A stretch of DNA of 64,000 bases from the NCBI RefSeq assembly GCF_002285435.1, contig NZ_NSBT01000037.1:310001-374000 (forward strand), in the 5' to 3' direction. Shown here piece by piece: positions 25,921-35,086 of this stretch. This DNA comes from Actibacterium ureilyticum (GTDB lineage: Bacteria; Pseudomonadota; Alphaproteobacteria; Rhodobacterales; Rhodobacteraceae). Made by a program: the position numbers and the translations under genes. How positions within the stretch are numbered: position 1 is the first letter of the stretch; each line of letters begins with the position of its first letter. The notes under the pieces were generated by a model, which saw only the letters and a program-made list of their open reading frames with translations, had not been told where the DNA came from and did not search any database.

Positions 25921-28900
25921 TTGGCCAGCTCCGGCGGCGGGCGGCGAAAGATCTCGCGGAACATGCCGGGCGTCAGGATCGACAGCGGATTGACCCGCAC
26001 GCGCGGTGTCTTGGCCGGGCCGGACAGGGAATAGTTGAAGCCGAACAGCCCCTCGCCCTTGCGGGTGAAGATGCTGCCGATGCCGTTCAGCAAATAGATC
26101 GGAGAGATCACGCCCTGCATGTCCAGCCGGTTGCCCCGCATATCATAGATCCCGGCCAACGAGATCCCCAACGAGGGGCCGACCGCGCTGCCCCTCTTGA
26201 TCTGCAACGCGCCCGGGGTCAAGCGGAAGTCGCTTTCCACATCGCTGAAGACCAGCCCCTCGCCATCCAGCAGCTCCAGAATGCCCACCACGCTGATCGC
26301 GGTCAGCAATTCGGCCAGCACCGGCGTGCCCTTGACCCGCGTGCGCTTGATCGACAGCGTGCCATCGTAATCGCCCTTTGGCCCGCGCGGCTGCAACACC
26401 ATGTCCAGCGTGCCGCCATTGGCCTTGGCAAAGACCCCGGCGGCGCGCAGCGCCTCGCCCGCGTCATTCGACAGAACCCGGATCGCGGTGCCGTTGCGCG
26501 CGGGCGCCAGCGTCGCCTGGATCGGCGCGCGGCCGTTCAGCCGGCCGGTGAAGCGCCCGCCCGGACCGCCTGTGCGCGACAGCTGCCCCCGCACCCGGGT
26601 CAGCGACATGGTGTCGGAAATCACTAGCCGGTCCAGCGCCACGTCGATGGGCGGGCCGCCGGTGCCGCCGCCCGTGCCGGTACCCTGCGGCTGGCGGCGC
26701 AGATCGACCAGCCCGCCGCGCAGCGCGATGGCGGGCGCGTTGCCCGCCCCGCGCCCGGTCAGGGTGACCGGCGCATCCAGCCAGCCGTTCAGGCGCACCC
26801 GGTCGAATTCCGCGCTTTGCAACTGGCCGCCCTGCCCCAGCGTCACCCGGCCCGAGGTCTCCAGCCCGCCCGCATCGATGGTGAGCGCGTCGATCCGGGG
26901 CGGCGACGACAGCGCGCCGGTCACGCGCAGATCGCCCGTGGACTGGCGCGATTTGGACCAGCCCAGCCCCGGCATCGACAGGCCCAGGCCCGCCAGATCG
27001 GAATTCAGGCTGAATTCCGGCGGCGCGTCGCGCGCCAGGTCGATGGTCACAGCCCCGCGCCCCGCGCCCGACAGGGTCCCGCTGGGCAGGCCGATATTGA
27101 ACGCATCGGCAAACCGCTGCGACAGCTCGATGGTCCCGGCCACGCGCGATTTTCCCTGCGCCTCGGGACCCAGCGCTTGGGTCCAGCGCCCGGTGAAGGG
27201 CACCCCGTCCAGGCTGGCCGCGCCGCCGATCTCGACCCTATCGTTATCGGCCACCAGGCTCAGCTCTTCGGCGCGCAGCACCCGGCCCGGCACCAGCACC
27301 GTGCTGTGCACATCGTTCATCGTGCCCTGAACGTCGAACGTGACCTCTTCGGTCTTCAGCTCTTTCTTCAGGACCAGCGCCAGCCGGGTTTCGGTCTGGG
27401 CCCGGGCGCTGGCCAGGTCGATTGGCTGGCCCGCGCGGCTCATGATGCTGAGCGGGGCCAGATCCAGCACCGACAGGATGTCCTTCAGCGTGCTGTCGGT
27501 GCGCAGGGTGAATTCCGCCGGGGGCCGCTTGATCCCCAGATCGGGCACATGCATCACCGACCCGGCCATCTGCACCCGCCCCCCGGCGGGCGCCGTCACA
27601 TGGCCGCTTTCGACCACCAGGGTAAAGGCGTTGTCGCTGATCGTGGCATAGCCGAAGCCGTTTTCGATGGGCGGCATGGTCTTCAGGAACCGCACCCGCG
27701 CGTCGCGAAACTCGTGGCTGAGCGAGGCGACGGGCGGCTGGTCGGGCCGCAGCCGGACGGCGGCACGCACATCGAAGAACTTGCCCGACAGCACGTTGTT
27801 GGCGATCCAGCGCCGCGTCCCCGGCACCAGATCGACGGGCCAGAGCGCCAGCAGCCGGTCATCGGTGATCTCGTCCAGCGACAGGTCGGCATCGACCTGC
27901 CAGCCCTTGGCATCGGCGGTGACCCGGCCCGACCCGCGATAATCCACGCCCGCCGCATCGGTCAGCACCACCTGCCCGATCTGCGCGGTGAACGGGTCCA
28001 GCGCGACCTTGAAATCCACCGCGCCGCCGACAAAGCGGGCGGGTTCGGCAAACAGCCCCTCGGGGTCCAGCAGCACCTCGCCGAAGCGGAACTGGGTGAC
28101 CAGGCTGCTGGGCCAGCCCGCCACGTGATCGCGCAGATATGCATGGCCATCGGCCCTGAGCCGCAGACCGGCGGTGTCGACCTCGATCTCGTCGAAGGTG
28201 ATCTTGTCGCCGCCCGGATCGTAGGAGAAATAGCTTTTGCCGCGATTGAAGCGGATCGGCGCGACGCCCTCGACCGGCCGCAGCGAGCCGCCGCCGACCT
28301 CGAGCGCGGCGGAAAGCGGCGCCAGACCGCCATCGGCGGTGGTGCCGCTGCGCACGGCGCCGGAAATCGGCGCGTCGATCACCGCCAGAAAGGCAAGACC
28401 GGGCGATTGCGTGGCGATGTCGGCGGCGGGCATGTCGCTGAAATTGGCCGAGAAGCGCGCGCTGTTCGATCCCTTGTCCGAGACGAAATTCACCGCCACC
28501 TCGGACGGGACGCCCTGATCGTTCTGCAGCGAGAAGAACACCCGCAGCTCGATCTGTTCGTCGGTCTGGTCCAGTGTCATCAGCCCATCGCTGACCTGCC
28601 ATTTGCGGCCCGAACGGGCATCTTCATAGCTGAGCGCCAGCCGCTCGACCGAGATCCCCTCGACCGCTTCCAGCACGGGCGCGGTAAAGGCGTCGTCGAA
28701 CTGCTCCAGCGCCTCGACCATGGTGGTGGCGCCGGTACCGTTCACCGGCACATCCCCCAGCGCCATGTCCAGCGAGCCGTCAGCGGCGCGGCGCAGGAAC
28801 AGATGCGCATCCGTCAGCTCCAGCCGCCGCAGCATCACCTGGCGCTGTTGCAGCAGCGGGCGGGCGGCGATGGTGGCGTTCAGCTCGGGCAGTTGCGCCA

Positions 28901-29192
28901 CCGTGCGGCCGCGCGCATCCGACAGGGCGACCTGGCGCAGGTGGATCTGTGGCACGCCCTGGCGCGACACGAACAGATCCGCCCCGGCGATGTCGACCGC
29001 CGCGGGCGCGATCATTGCGTTCAGCCGGGTTTCCAGCCGCTCGGTGACCCAATCGGGCAGCTGCACCATTCGCCCGGTAAAGGCCAGCGCCGCCACCCCC
29101 GCGGCCAGCACCAGCAGGAAGATCGCTATCCCCAGAAAGATCGCCGCGCGCCGGACATGACGGCGCCGGGGTTTGGAAACGGTTTCGCTCAT
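25917..29192 (-). CDS. Large AsmA/YhdP-like envelope protein (DUF3971)
   Basis: A 1091-residue protein. A basic N terminus ([15 protein letters not shown]) precedes one transmembrane helix (about 20-40), followed by a long repetitive beta-rich periplasmic region typical of YhdP/AsmA-like proteins. The C-terminal part [22 protein letters not shown] and [18 protein letters not shown] matches the AsmA-like C-terminal domain of this family. Members of the family act as bridges or chaperones for phospholipid transport to the outer membrane. The start at 29192 precedes the basic and membrane segments; 25 more upstream codons are open. It overlaps queA by four bases and diverges from bcp. Confidence 0.85.
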   Translation of the reverse strand: MSETVSKPRRRHVRRAAIFLGIAIFLLVLAAGVAALAFTGRMVQLPDWVTERLETRLNAMIAPAAVDIAGADLFVSRQGVPQIHLRQVALSDARGRTVAQLPELNATIAARPLLQQRQVMLRRLELTDAHLFLRRAADGSLDMALGDVPVNGTGATTMVEALEQFDDAFTAPVLEAVEGISVERLALSYEDARSGRKWQVSDGLMTLDQTDEQIELRVFFSLQNDQGVPSEVAVNFVSDKGSNSARFSANFSDMPAADIATQSPGLAFLAVIDAPISGAVRSGTTADGGLAPLSAALEVGGGSLRPVEGVAPIRFNRGKSYFSYDPGGDKITFDEIEVDTAGLRLRADGHAYLRDHVAGWPSSLVTQFRFGEVLLDPEGLFAEPARFVGGAVDFKVALDPFTAQIGQVVLTDAAGVDYRGSGRVTADAKGWQVDADLSLDEITDDRLLALWPVDLVPGTRRWIANNVLSGKFFDVRAAVRLRPDQPPVASLSHEFRDARVRFLKTMPPIENGFGYATISDNAFTLVVESGHVTAPAGGRVQMAGSVMHVPDLGIKRPPAEFTLRTDSTLKDILSVLDLAPLSIMSRAGQPIDLASARAQTETRLALVLKKELKTEEVTFDVQGTMNDVHSTVLVPGRVLRAEELSLVADNDRVEIGGAASLDGVPFTGRWTQALGPEAQGKSRVAGTIELSQRFADAFNIGLPSGTLSGAGRGAVTIDLARDAPPEFSLNSDLAGLGLSMPGLGWSKSRQSTGDLRVTGALSSPPRIDALTIDAGGLETSGRVTLGQGGQLQSAEFDRVRLNGWLDAPVTLTGRGAGNAPAIALRGGLVDLRRQPQGTGTGGGTGGPPIDVALDRLVISDTMSLTRVRGQLSRTGGPGGRFTGRLNGRAPIQATLAPARNGTAIRVLSNDAGEALRAAGVFAKANGGTLDMVLQPRGPKGDYDGTLSIKRTRVKGTPVLAELLTAISVVGILELLDGEGLVFSDVESDFRLTPGALQIKRGSAVGPSLGISLAGIYDMRGNRLDMQGVISPIYLLNGIGSIFTRKGEGLFGFNYSLSGPAKTPRVRVNPLSILTPGMFREIFRRPPPELAN

Positions 29193-29295
29193 CTCTCGCC
29201 TTTGCGGCGGCCTCTTGCCTCTTACGGCGGCGGCTTTATTTTCCGTCGCATCATTTATGACATGCACTCTAGCGCGAACGAAGGATCACAACCAG

Positions 29296-29757
29296 ATGCC
29301 AGATATCGGTGACACCGCCCCGGATTTCACCCTGCCCCGCGATGGCGGCGACACGGTCACGCTGTCGGCGCTGCGCCCCGCGCCGGTGGTGCTGTATTTC
29401 TATCCCAAGGACGACACGCCGGGCTGCACCAAGGAGGCGATCGCCTTTACCGAACAGCTGGCCGAGTTCGAGGCCGCGGGCGCGCGGGTCTTCGGCATTT
29501 CCAAGGACCCCGTGGCAAAGCACGAGAAGTTCCGCGCCAAGCACGATTTGGCGGTGCCGCTTCTGTCGGATGCCGAGGGCGATGTGTGCGAGCAGTTCGG
29601 CGTCTGGGGGGAAAAGAACATGTATGGCAAGAAATACATGGGGATCGAGCGGGCGACCTTTCTGATCGGCGGTGACGGGCGGATCGCGCAGGTCTGGCGC
29701 AAGGTCAAGGTGCCGGGCCATGCCGACGCGGTCCTGGAGGCGGTGCGCGGGCTGTAA
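29296..29757 (+). CDS. bcp: Thioredoxin-dependent peroxiredoxin, Bcp/PrxQ type
   Basis: A 153-residue peroxidase that reduces hydrogen and organic peroxides. Seen: GDTAPDFTLP, YFYPKDDTPGCTKEA with peroxidatic Cys44, and FGVWGEKNMYGKKYMGIERATFLI. The resolving cysteine found five residues later in E. coli Bcp is Ile49 here, so the enzyme should work as a 1-Cys type or use its other Cys (residue about 100, DVCEQF). The start at 29296 is the one matching family length. It diverges from the AsmA-like gene with 103 bases between the starts. Confidence 0.93.
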   Translation: MPDIGDTAPDFTLPRDGGDTVTLSALRPAPVVLYFYPKDDTPGCTKEAIAFTEQLAEFEAAGARVFGISKDPVAKHEKFRAKHDLAVPLLSDAEGDVCEQFGVWGEKNMYGKKYMGIERATFLIGGDGRIAQVWRKVKVPGHADAVLEAVRGL

Positions 29758-29761
29758 GCGC

Positions 29762-29795
29762 GCGCCGGAGTATTTTTGGAGCAATGAAGGGGGCG
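29762..29795 (+). repeat. Stop-adjacent intergenic element (copy 1)
   Basis: The element begins 4 bases after the bcp stop. It has CCGGAG, TATTTTTGGAG and ends GAAGGGGGCG. A related copy lies just after the terL stop at 54638-54676 (minus strand), sharing CCGG, TATTT and the 10-base end. I recall similar sequences after stop codons in many Rhodobacteraceae genomes. Function is unknown. Confidence 0.45.
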
Positions 29796-29859
29796 CGGGT
29801 TTACCTGCCCCCTGCTGTCGGGCCATATCCGTGGCGATGACGATAGCAGGATATGCCCC

Positions 29860-30681
29860 ATGCCCCAGACCCTGACAGAAATGGCCGTTGCGGTTCTGAC
29901 CACCGCCGATGGCCGCGCCAAGACCGCCCTGTCGCGGACCCATGCGGCGGCGTGGTTTGCCGCGCGTGACGCGGGCGATCCGATCCCGGTGGGGGTGGCC
30001 GCACCCCCGCTGCGGCCAGCGCGGCCCGAAAAGCCCGACCTTCTGGATCCGCGCGACGTGCCCAAGCGCAAGCCGGGCAGCCCGGCGGGGCGCATCGCGC
30101 TGCTGCATGCGGTGGCGCATATCGAGCTGAACGCCGTCGATCTGCACTGGGATCTGATCGCGCGGTTCGGGGAGGTGCCGATGCCGATGGGGTTTTACGA
30201 CGACTGGGTGCGGGCGGCGGACGAGGAATCCAAGCATTTCAACCTGGTATCCGATTGCCTGGAGGCGTCGGGCAGCCATTACGGCGCCCTGCCCGCCCAT
30301 GCCGGAATGTGGCGCGCGGCCGAGGATACGGTGGACGATCTGATGGGGCGGCTGGCGGTGGTGCCGATGGTGCTGGAGGCGCGCGGCCTGGATGTGACGC
30401 CGGGCATGATCGAGATCTTTCGCAAGGCCGGTGATGACGCCGCAGTTGCCGCGCTGGAGGTGATCTATGGCGAGGAGGTGGGCCATGTCGCCTATGGCTC
30501 CAAATGGTTCCACTTCCTGTGCGGGCGGCATGACCTGGACCCCAAGGAGGTGTTCCACGATCTGGTGCGCCGCTATTTCCACGGCGCGCTGAAGCCCCCC
30601 TTCAACGAGGAAAAGCGGGCCGAGGCCGGTCTGCCGCCGGATTTCTATTGGCCGCTGGCCGAGGGCAGCAACCTGCGGTGA
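29860..30681 (+). CDS. Ferritin-like DUF455 family protein
   Basis: A 273-residue all-helical protein. Candidate di-iron ligands are visible in HIELNAVDLHWD, ADEESKHFNLV and GEEVGHVAYGSKWF, the paired E-x-x-H pattern of ferritin-like oxidases. The N-terminal 80 residues are Pro/Ala-rich and end in PKRKPGSPAGRIALLH. The family is uncharacterised, but its iron-site layout recalls MiaE-type tRNA hydroxylases. It stands alone between bcp and the M23 peptidase gene. An oxygenase role is inferred from the motif only. Confidence 0.82.
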   Translation: MPQTLTEMAVAVLTTADGRAKTALSRTHAAAWFAARDAGDPIPVGVAAPPLRPARPEKPDLLDPRDVPKRKPGSPAGRIALLHAVAHIELNAVDLHWDLIARFGEVPMPMGFYDDWVRAADEESKHFNLVSDCLEASGSHYGALPAHAGMWRAAEDTVDDLMGRLAVVPMVLEARGLDVTPGMIEIFRKAGDDAAVAALEVIYGEEVGHVAYGSKWFHFLCGRHDLDPKEVFHDLVRRYFHGALKPPFNEEKRAEAGLPPDFYWPLAEGSNLR

Positions 30682-30747
30682 TCGGCCGCGGATCGGGGAC
30701 CAGGGCGCCGTTCGGGGGGTGAAAGTCGGCGAAAATCCGCCACTTAC

Positions 30748-30768
30748 CCGCCCCGACCGGCGGGGCGG
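30748..30768. other. GC-rich hairpin in the DUF455 / M23 spacer
   Basis: CCGCCCCG (30748-30755) pairs with CGGGGCGG (30761-30768) around a 5-base loop. No T tract follows on either side, so it is not a standard intrinsic terminator. The remaining spacer (30682-30884) is otherwise unremarkable apart from A5/T5 runs near 30785-30805 that could belong to a promoter. Confidence 0.4.
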
Positions 30769-30884
30769 CGCTGTTGGGTGCTCAAAAATGTTGCAGCGTT
30801 TTTGCCGACTGGCTAAGCAGCTTAGGACCCCGCGGCCGGACACCGCGCGGGTGCGGTGGAGATAAAAAAGGCTTGGGGCACAGG

Positions 30885-32201
30885 ATGCAATCGCAGAACC
30901 GATTGAACGCCAGACTTGAACGCATGCTGCCCGAGCAGCGGCTTTACCTGCGCAGCGATACCGCGACCCGATTTATCCGCCTGAAACCCCACACCCAACT
31001 GATTGCCCTGGCCGGATCGGCCGTCGTGGTGGCCTGGGCCATCGTTGCGGCGGCGATCGTGCTGATGGACAGTATCGGGTCGGGCAACCTGCGCGAGCAG
31101 GCCGCGCGCGAACAGCTTTTGTACGAAACCCGGCTGAACGCGATGGCCGAGGAGCGCGATCTGCGGTCGCACGAGGCCGCCGCCGCGCAGGACCGGTTCA
31201 ACGACGCGCTGGCCGAGGTTTCGGCGATGCAGTCGAAGCTTCTGGCCTCGGAAGAGCGCCGCAAGGAGCTGGAAACCGGCATCCGCGTGATCCAGTCCAC
31301 CCTGCGCGACACGATGAAGGATCGCGATGTGGCCCGCGCCGGGGAAAGCCGCGCGCGCACCGAGCTGGCCGAGGTGACGGGCACGACCCGCACCCGGAAC
31401 GGACAGGTCGACGACCTGACCGAGACCGTGACCTTCCTGTCGGATGCGCTGAACCTGACCGCGACCGAACGCGACACCGTGGCCGCCGATGCCGCCGCCG
31501 CGATCGAGCTGGTCGAGACCATGGATTACGAGCGGCGCCTGATGCAGGACCGCAACGACAAGATCTTCGAGAAGCTGGAAGAGGCGCTGACCGTGTCGGT
31601 CGAGCCGCTGGACAAGATGTTCCGCGCCGCCGGCCTGCCGCCTGACAGCCTGATCGCGCAGGTGCGCAACGGCTATTCCGGCCAGGGCGGCCCGCTGACG
31701 CCGCTGTCGTTTTCCACCAAGGGCGAGGATCCGACCGCCGACGAGCTGCGCGCCAACGACATCCTGAAGGGTCTGGACCGGATGAACCTGTACCGGATCG
31801 CCGCCCAGAAGGCGCCGTTCGACGTGCCGGTGAAATCGGCCTTTCGCTTTACCAGCGGATTCGGGCCGCGCTGGGGCCGGATGCATAACGGCACCGATTT
31901 CGCCGCCAGCCACGGCACCCCGATCTATTCGACCGCCGATGGCGTGGTGGTGCATGCGGACTGGTCGTCGGGCTATGGCCGGCTGATCAAGATCAAGCAT
32001 GATTTCGGCATCGAAACGCGTTATGCGCACCTGTCGCAAATCCGGGTCAAGGTGGGGCAAAGGGTCTCGCGCGGGGAACGGATTGGTGATATGGGAAACT
32101 CTGGCCGTTCCACCGGAACGCATCTACACTACGAAGTGCGGGTGGGGGGAAAGCCCGTCAATCCGATGACCTATATCAAGGCAGCAAGAGATGTTTTCTA
32201 A
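30885..32201 (+). CDS. M23 (LytM) family metallopeptidase with membrane anchor and coiled coil
   Basis: A 438-residue peptidoglycan endopeptidase or LytM-like factor. Residues 1-40 are cytoplasmic and basic, one transmembrane helix spans about 42-62, and a long coiled coil follows to about residue 250. The C-terminal LytM domain has the zinc motifs H334-x3-D338 (MHNGTDFA) and H413-x-H415 (THLHYEV), so it should be catalytically active. Its last 11 bases overlap the bactofilin gene. In other proteobacteria such pairs (bactofilin plus M23 peptidase) control cell curvature, stalks or local wall growth. The ATG at 30885 is chosen for the N-terminal homology; a longer frame starts at 30774. Confidence 0.9.
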   Translation: MQSQNRLNARLERMLPEQRLYLRSDTATRFIRLKPHTQLIALAGSAVVVAWAIVAAAIVLMDSIGSGNLREQAAREQLLYETRLNAMAEERDLRSHEAAAAQDRFNDALAEVSAMQSKLLASEERRKELETGIRVIQSTLRDTMKDRDVARAGESRARTELAEVTGTTRTRNGQVDDLTETVTFLSDALNLTATERDTVAADAAAAIELVETMDYERRLMQDRNDKIFEKLEEALTVSVEPLDKMFRAAGLPPDSLIAQVRNGYSGQGGPLTPLSFSTKGEDPTADELRANDILKGLDRMNLYRIAAQKAPFDVPVKSAFRFTSGFGPRWGRMHNGTDFAASHGTPIYSTADGVVVHADWSSGYGRLIKIKHDFGIETRYAHLSQIRVKVGQRVSRGERIGDMGNSGRSTGTHLHYEVRVGGKPVNPMTYIKAARDVF

Positions 32202-32715
32202 AAGCAGGATCAACGAACCCGGACCCAAGCAGGCAGGCGACGCCGAACAAACCGGCGCCCCGGAGAGCAGCCTGCCGCCCGTGGCCCCCAAAAGCGACCT
32301 GGGCATGAGCACCCCGCCCAAGGCAAAGCCGCCGGCATCGGTGCTGTCGTCCGACCTGACCATCACCGGCAATCTCAAGACATCCGGCGACATTCAGGTC
32401 GAAGGCGTGATCGAAGGCGACATCCGCGCCCATCTTCTGACCGTGGGCGAAGGCGCCACGATCAAGGGCGAGGTTGTGGCAGACGATGTCGTCATCAATG
32501 GCCGCATCATCGGCCGCGTGCGCGGGCTGAAGGTGCGCCTGACATCGACCGCGCGGGTCGAAGGCGACATCATCCACAAGACCATCGCGATTGAATCCGG
32601 CGCCCATTTCGAAGGCTCGGTTCAGCGCCAGGACGACCCGCTGAGCACCGGCGGCGCCCGCCCTGCCGCGCCCAAGCCTGCGGCGCCCGCGCCCTCGGCC
32701 GCGCCGAAGGCCTGA
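32191..32715 (+). CDS. Bactofilin
   Basis: A 174-residue cytoskeletal protein. The central beta-helical DUF583 domain spans about residues 50-140 (LTITGNLKTSGDIQVEGVIEGD, GATIKGEVVADDVVINGRI, ARVEGDIIHKTIAIESGAHFEG). It is flanked by flexible Pro/Ala-rich tails (PAAPKPAAPAPSAAPKA at the C terminus). Bactofilins polymerise without nucleotide and recruit wall enzymes at the inner membrane. The 11-base overlap with the upstream M23 gene suggests coupled expression and a working pair. A terminator follows. Confidence 0.95.
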   Translation: MFSKSRINEPGPKQAGDAEQTGAPESSLPPVAPKSDLGMSTPPKAKPPASVLSSDLTITGNLKTSGDIQVEGVIEGDIRAHLLTVGEGATIKGEVVADDVVINGRIIGRVRGLKVRLTSTARVEGDIIHKTIAIESGAHFEGSVQRQDDPLSTGGARPAAPKPAAPAPSAAPKA

Positions 32716-32750
32716 TCGCAAGACCGACCTCAATCGGGTCGAACGCTTCG

Positions 32751-32780
32751 GGGCATCGCATCTGCGGTGCCCTTTCGTTT
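32751..32780 (+). terminator. Terminator after bactofilin
   Basis: GGGCATCGCA (32751-32760) can pair imperfectly with TGCGGTGCCC (32763-32772), one mismatch, followed by TTTCGTTT. It lies 35 bases after the stop. Confidence 0.6.
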
Positions 32781-32867
32781 CAGCATTGCCGACCCGTTTA
32801 CAGCATCGAAAACAAGGCCGCTTCGGCTTGAAACGGCGGCACAACACATAAACCGGATGGTTCAAAC

Positions 32868-33512
32868 GTGGATCCAAGCAGCCTGCTGCGTGAGCTGATC
32901 ACGCTTCTTGTCGTCATTGACCCGGTTGGTTCGATCCCCGTTTTCCTTTTCGCGGTCAGCAGCGTTCCAAAACATCTGCATCGCCGTTTCGCCATTCGCG
33001 CCGTCGCGATCGCCGCGCTTGTTCTGATGGCCTTTTTGCTGGGCGGGCAGTTTCTGCTGGAGACGCTGGGCCTGCGTCTGGGATCGTTCCAGATCGCGGG
33101 CGGCATCGTCCTGTTCCTGTTTGCGATGACGATGATCTTCGGCAATTCCAAACCCGCCACCGAGATCGAAGAGGCCGAACGCGATCACCTTGCGGGGGCG
33201 GTTTTTCCCATGGCGATCCCGTCCATCGCCTCGCCCGGTGCCATGCTGGCCATCGTCGTCCTGACCGACAATCATCGCCAATCCATCGCCGAACAGGCGA
33301 TGACCGCCGCGCTTCTGGGGGTCGTGCTGGTGCTGACACTGGTCCTTCTGTTGGCCGCGACGCTGATCCACAGGTGGATCGGAAACACCGGCGCCAGCGT
33401 GATCAGCCGCGTCATGGGGATCATCCTGGCGACAATCGCGGTCGATTCCGTCCTGGGTGGGTTCGAGGCATTGGGGGTCTTCGACCTGTCCGCCGGAATG
33501 CCCGACCCCTGA
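32868..33512 (+). CDS. MarC-family integral membrane protein
   Basis: A 214-residue protein of the UPF0056/MarC family with six hydrophobic segments. Seen: LLRELITLLVVIDPVGSIPVFL at the N terminus, AGGIVLFLFAMTMIFG, and AIPSIASPGAMLAIVVL. The start codon is GTG at 32868; no in-frame ATG lies near it. MarC proteins have no established transport substrate and are no longer regarded as antibiotic-resistance determinants. It follows the bactofilin terminator, so it probably has its own promoter. Confidence 0.88.
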   Translation: MDPSSLLRELITLLVVIDPVGSIPVFLFAVSSVPKHLHRRFAIRAVAIAALVLMAFLLGGQFLLETLGLRLGSFQIAGGIVLFLFAMTMIFGNSKPATEIEEAERDHLAGAVFPMAIPSIASPGAMLAIVVLTDNHRQSIAEQAMTAALLGVVLVLTLVLLLAATLIHRWIGNTGASVISRVMGIILATIAVDSVLGGFEALGVFDLSAGMPDP

Positions 33513-33633
33513 GGGCAAGACGGCGCCGCCCACCTTGGGCCGCGCCATCAACGCTTTTCAATTGCGCAGGTTCCGGATCGCGTGGCGCGGTGATCCGGCG
33601 CAGGATCGGGCATCTTCACACCCCGAGGTCCCG

Positions 33634-34215
33634 ATGCCCGAGCTGATCCTGTTCCTGTTCCCGCTGGCCTATAGCCCCGGTCCCGGCAACCTGTTCTTTG
33701 CCGCCACCGGCGCGCGGTTCGGGCTGCGGGCGGCGGTGCCGGCATTGGCGGGGTATCATGTGGCGACATTTGCGGTCACGCTGGCCATCGGGCTGGGTTT
33801 TGACGGGTTGCTGCGGCTGATGCCGGTGTTGGCGCCGGTGCTGCGGGTGGCGGGGGCGGCCTATTTGCTGTGGCTGGCATTGGGCATGTTGCGGGCGGGG
33901 TTTTCGGCCACGACGCGACAGGGCAACCCGGCGGGCTGGTCGGCAGGGGCGTTGCTGTTGCTGCTGAACCCCAAGGCCTACGTCATCATGACGCTGATGT
34001 TCGCGCGCTTCCTGCCCCAGGCGACGGGCCCGGCGCCGGTTTTGTGGATCAGCGCGCTGTTCACCCTGAACAACCTTGTGGCTTTCGTGCTGTGGGCGGC
34101 GGCGGGGGATGTGCTGTTGCGGCCGTTGCAGACGGCGCGCAACGCCCGGCGGATGAACCTGGTGTTCGGCGCGCTGCTGGCCGGTGTCGCACTGTGGCTG
34201 CTGATCCCGGGCTAG
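33634..34215 (+). CDS. LysE/RhtB-family exporter
   Basis: A 193-residue membrane protein with about six hydrophobic segments. Seen: LAYSPGPGNLFFAATGARFG, the LysE-family P-G-P-x-N motif, YLLWLALGML and LLLLLNPKAYVIMTLMFARFLP. Family members export amino acids or related metabolites. The ATG at 33634 is the only start that keeps family length; it follows CCGAGG. The stop overlaps the convergent DUF2189 gene by four bases. Confidence 0.88.
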   Translation: MPELILFLFPLAYSPGPGNLFFAATGARFGLRAAVPALAGYHVATFAVTLAIGLGFDGLLRLMPVLAPVLRVAGAAYLLWLALGMLRAGFSATTRQGNPAGWSAGALLLLLNPKAYVIMTLMFARFLPQATGPAPVLWISALFTLNNLVAFVLWAAAGDVLLRPLQTARNARRMNLVFGALLAGVALWLLIPG

Positions 34216-35003
34216 GCGCCCTGCCCCGGCGCGACCAGCGCGCGGCGATACATGTGCCAGGTGGCATGGCCCAGCACCGGCAGCACCACCAGCAGGCCCA
34301 GAAACAGCGGCACCATCGCCCAGAAGACCAGCGTGGCGATCACGACGGCCCAGATCAGCATGACGGCCAGGTTGCGCTTCACCGTTTCGAAACTCAGCAG
34401 CATGGCGGTGACGAAGTCGATTTCCTTGTCCAGCAACAGCGGCAGGCTGACCACCGTCAGGCAGAACAGCACAAAGGCAAAGACCGCCCCCACCACCAGT
34501 TCGACCGCGATCATGGTCAGCCCGTTGGCGGTCAGGAACGCATCGAACGAGGACGAGATATTGGTCAGCACGCTGAGCCCCATGAAAAGCGCAAAGATCA
34601 TATGCGCCAGAAAGGTCCAGAACAGGAAATAGATCACGATGATCGCGCCCATCCACGGGATCTGGCGGTCCTTTTCGGCGATGACGACGCCCAGAACCTC
34701 GCGCCAGATCAGCGGCGTGCCGGTTTCCAGCCGATGGCTGACCTCATAGAGGCCCACGGCGGCAAAGGGCGCAAACAGCGGAAAGCCCAGCGACATGACC
34801 AGCGTCCAGGTCACTGTCCCCGCGCCAAAGGCCACCATGCCGATCCCGAGCAGCACGTAAAAGGCGCTGAAGAACAGCCCGAAGGCCGGGGCGCGGCGGA
34901 AATCGCGCCAGCCGGCGGCCAGGGCCGCCCGGATGTCGCGAAGCTTCAGCGTTGCGATGTCGGGACGTGGCGAGGGCGCCAGGGCGGTCATGGTGTCGGT
35001 CAT
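34212..35003 (-). CDS. DUF2189 membrane protein
   Basis: A 263-residue integral membrane protein with about six hydrophobic segments. The soluble N terminus ends in LKLRDIRAALAAGWRDFRRAP, followed by AFGLFFSAFYVLLG and LGFPLFAPFAAVGLYEVSHRLETG, features of the DUF2189 family. Family function is unknown. The start at 35003 follows GGAGGA. It converges with the LysE-type gene and precedes the AidB-like gene on the same strand by 83 bases. Confidence 0.82.
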   Translation of the reverse strand: MTDTMTALAPSPRPDIATLKLRDIRAALAAGWRDFRRAPAFGLFFSAFYVLLGIGMVAFGAGTVTWTLVMSLGFPLFAPFAAVGLYEVSHRLETGTPLIWREVLGVVIAEKDRQIPWMGAIIVIYFLFWTFLAHMIFALFMGLSVLTNISSSFDAFLTANGLTMIAVELVVGAVFAFVLFCLTVVSLPLLLDKEIDFVTAMLLSFETVKRNLAVMLIWAVVIATLVFWAMVPLFLGLLVVLPVLGHATWHMYRRALVAPGQGA

Positions 35004-35086
35004 CGGGGTCCTCCTGCGTGCGCCTCCTCAAACGCAGGGGAATTAGAGTACAGGCGACGCGCGCGGGGCAAGGAAAATCTTGACCC

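Noticed and set aside
32868-33512. MarC gene as an antibiotic-resistance determinant
   Set aside because: The name is historical; the family has no demonstrated resistance role and the sequence gives no further support.
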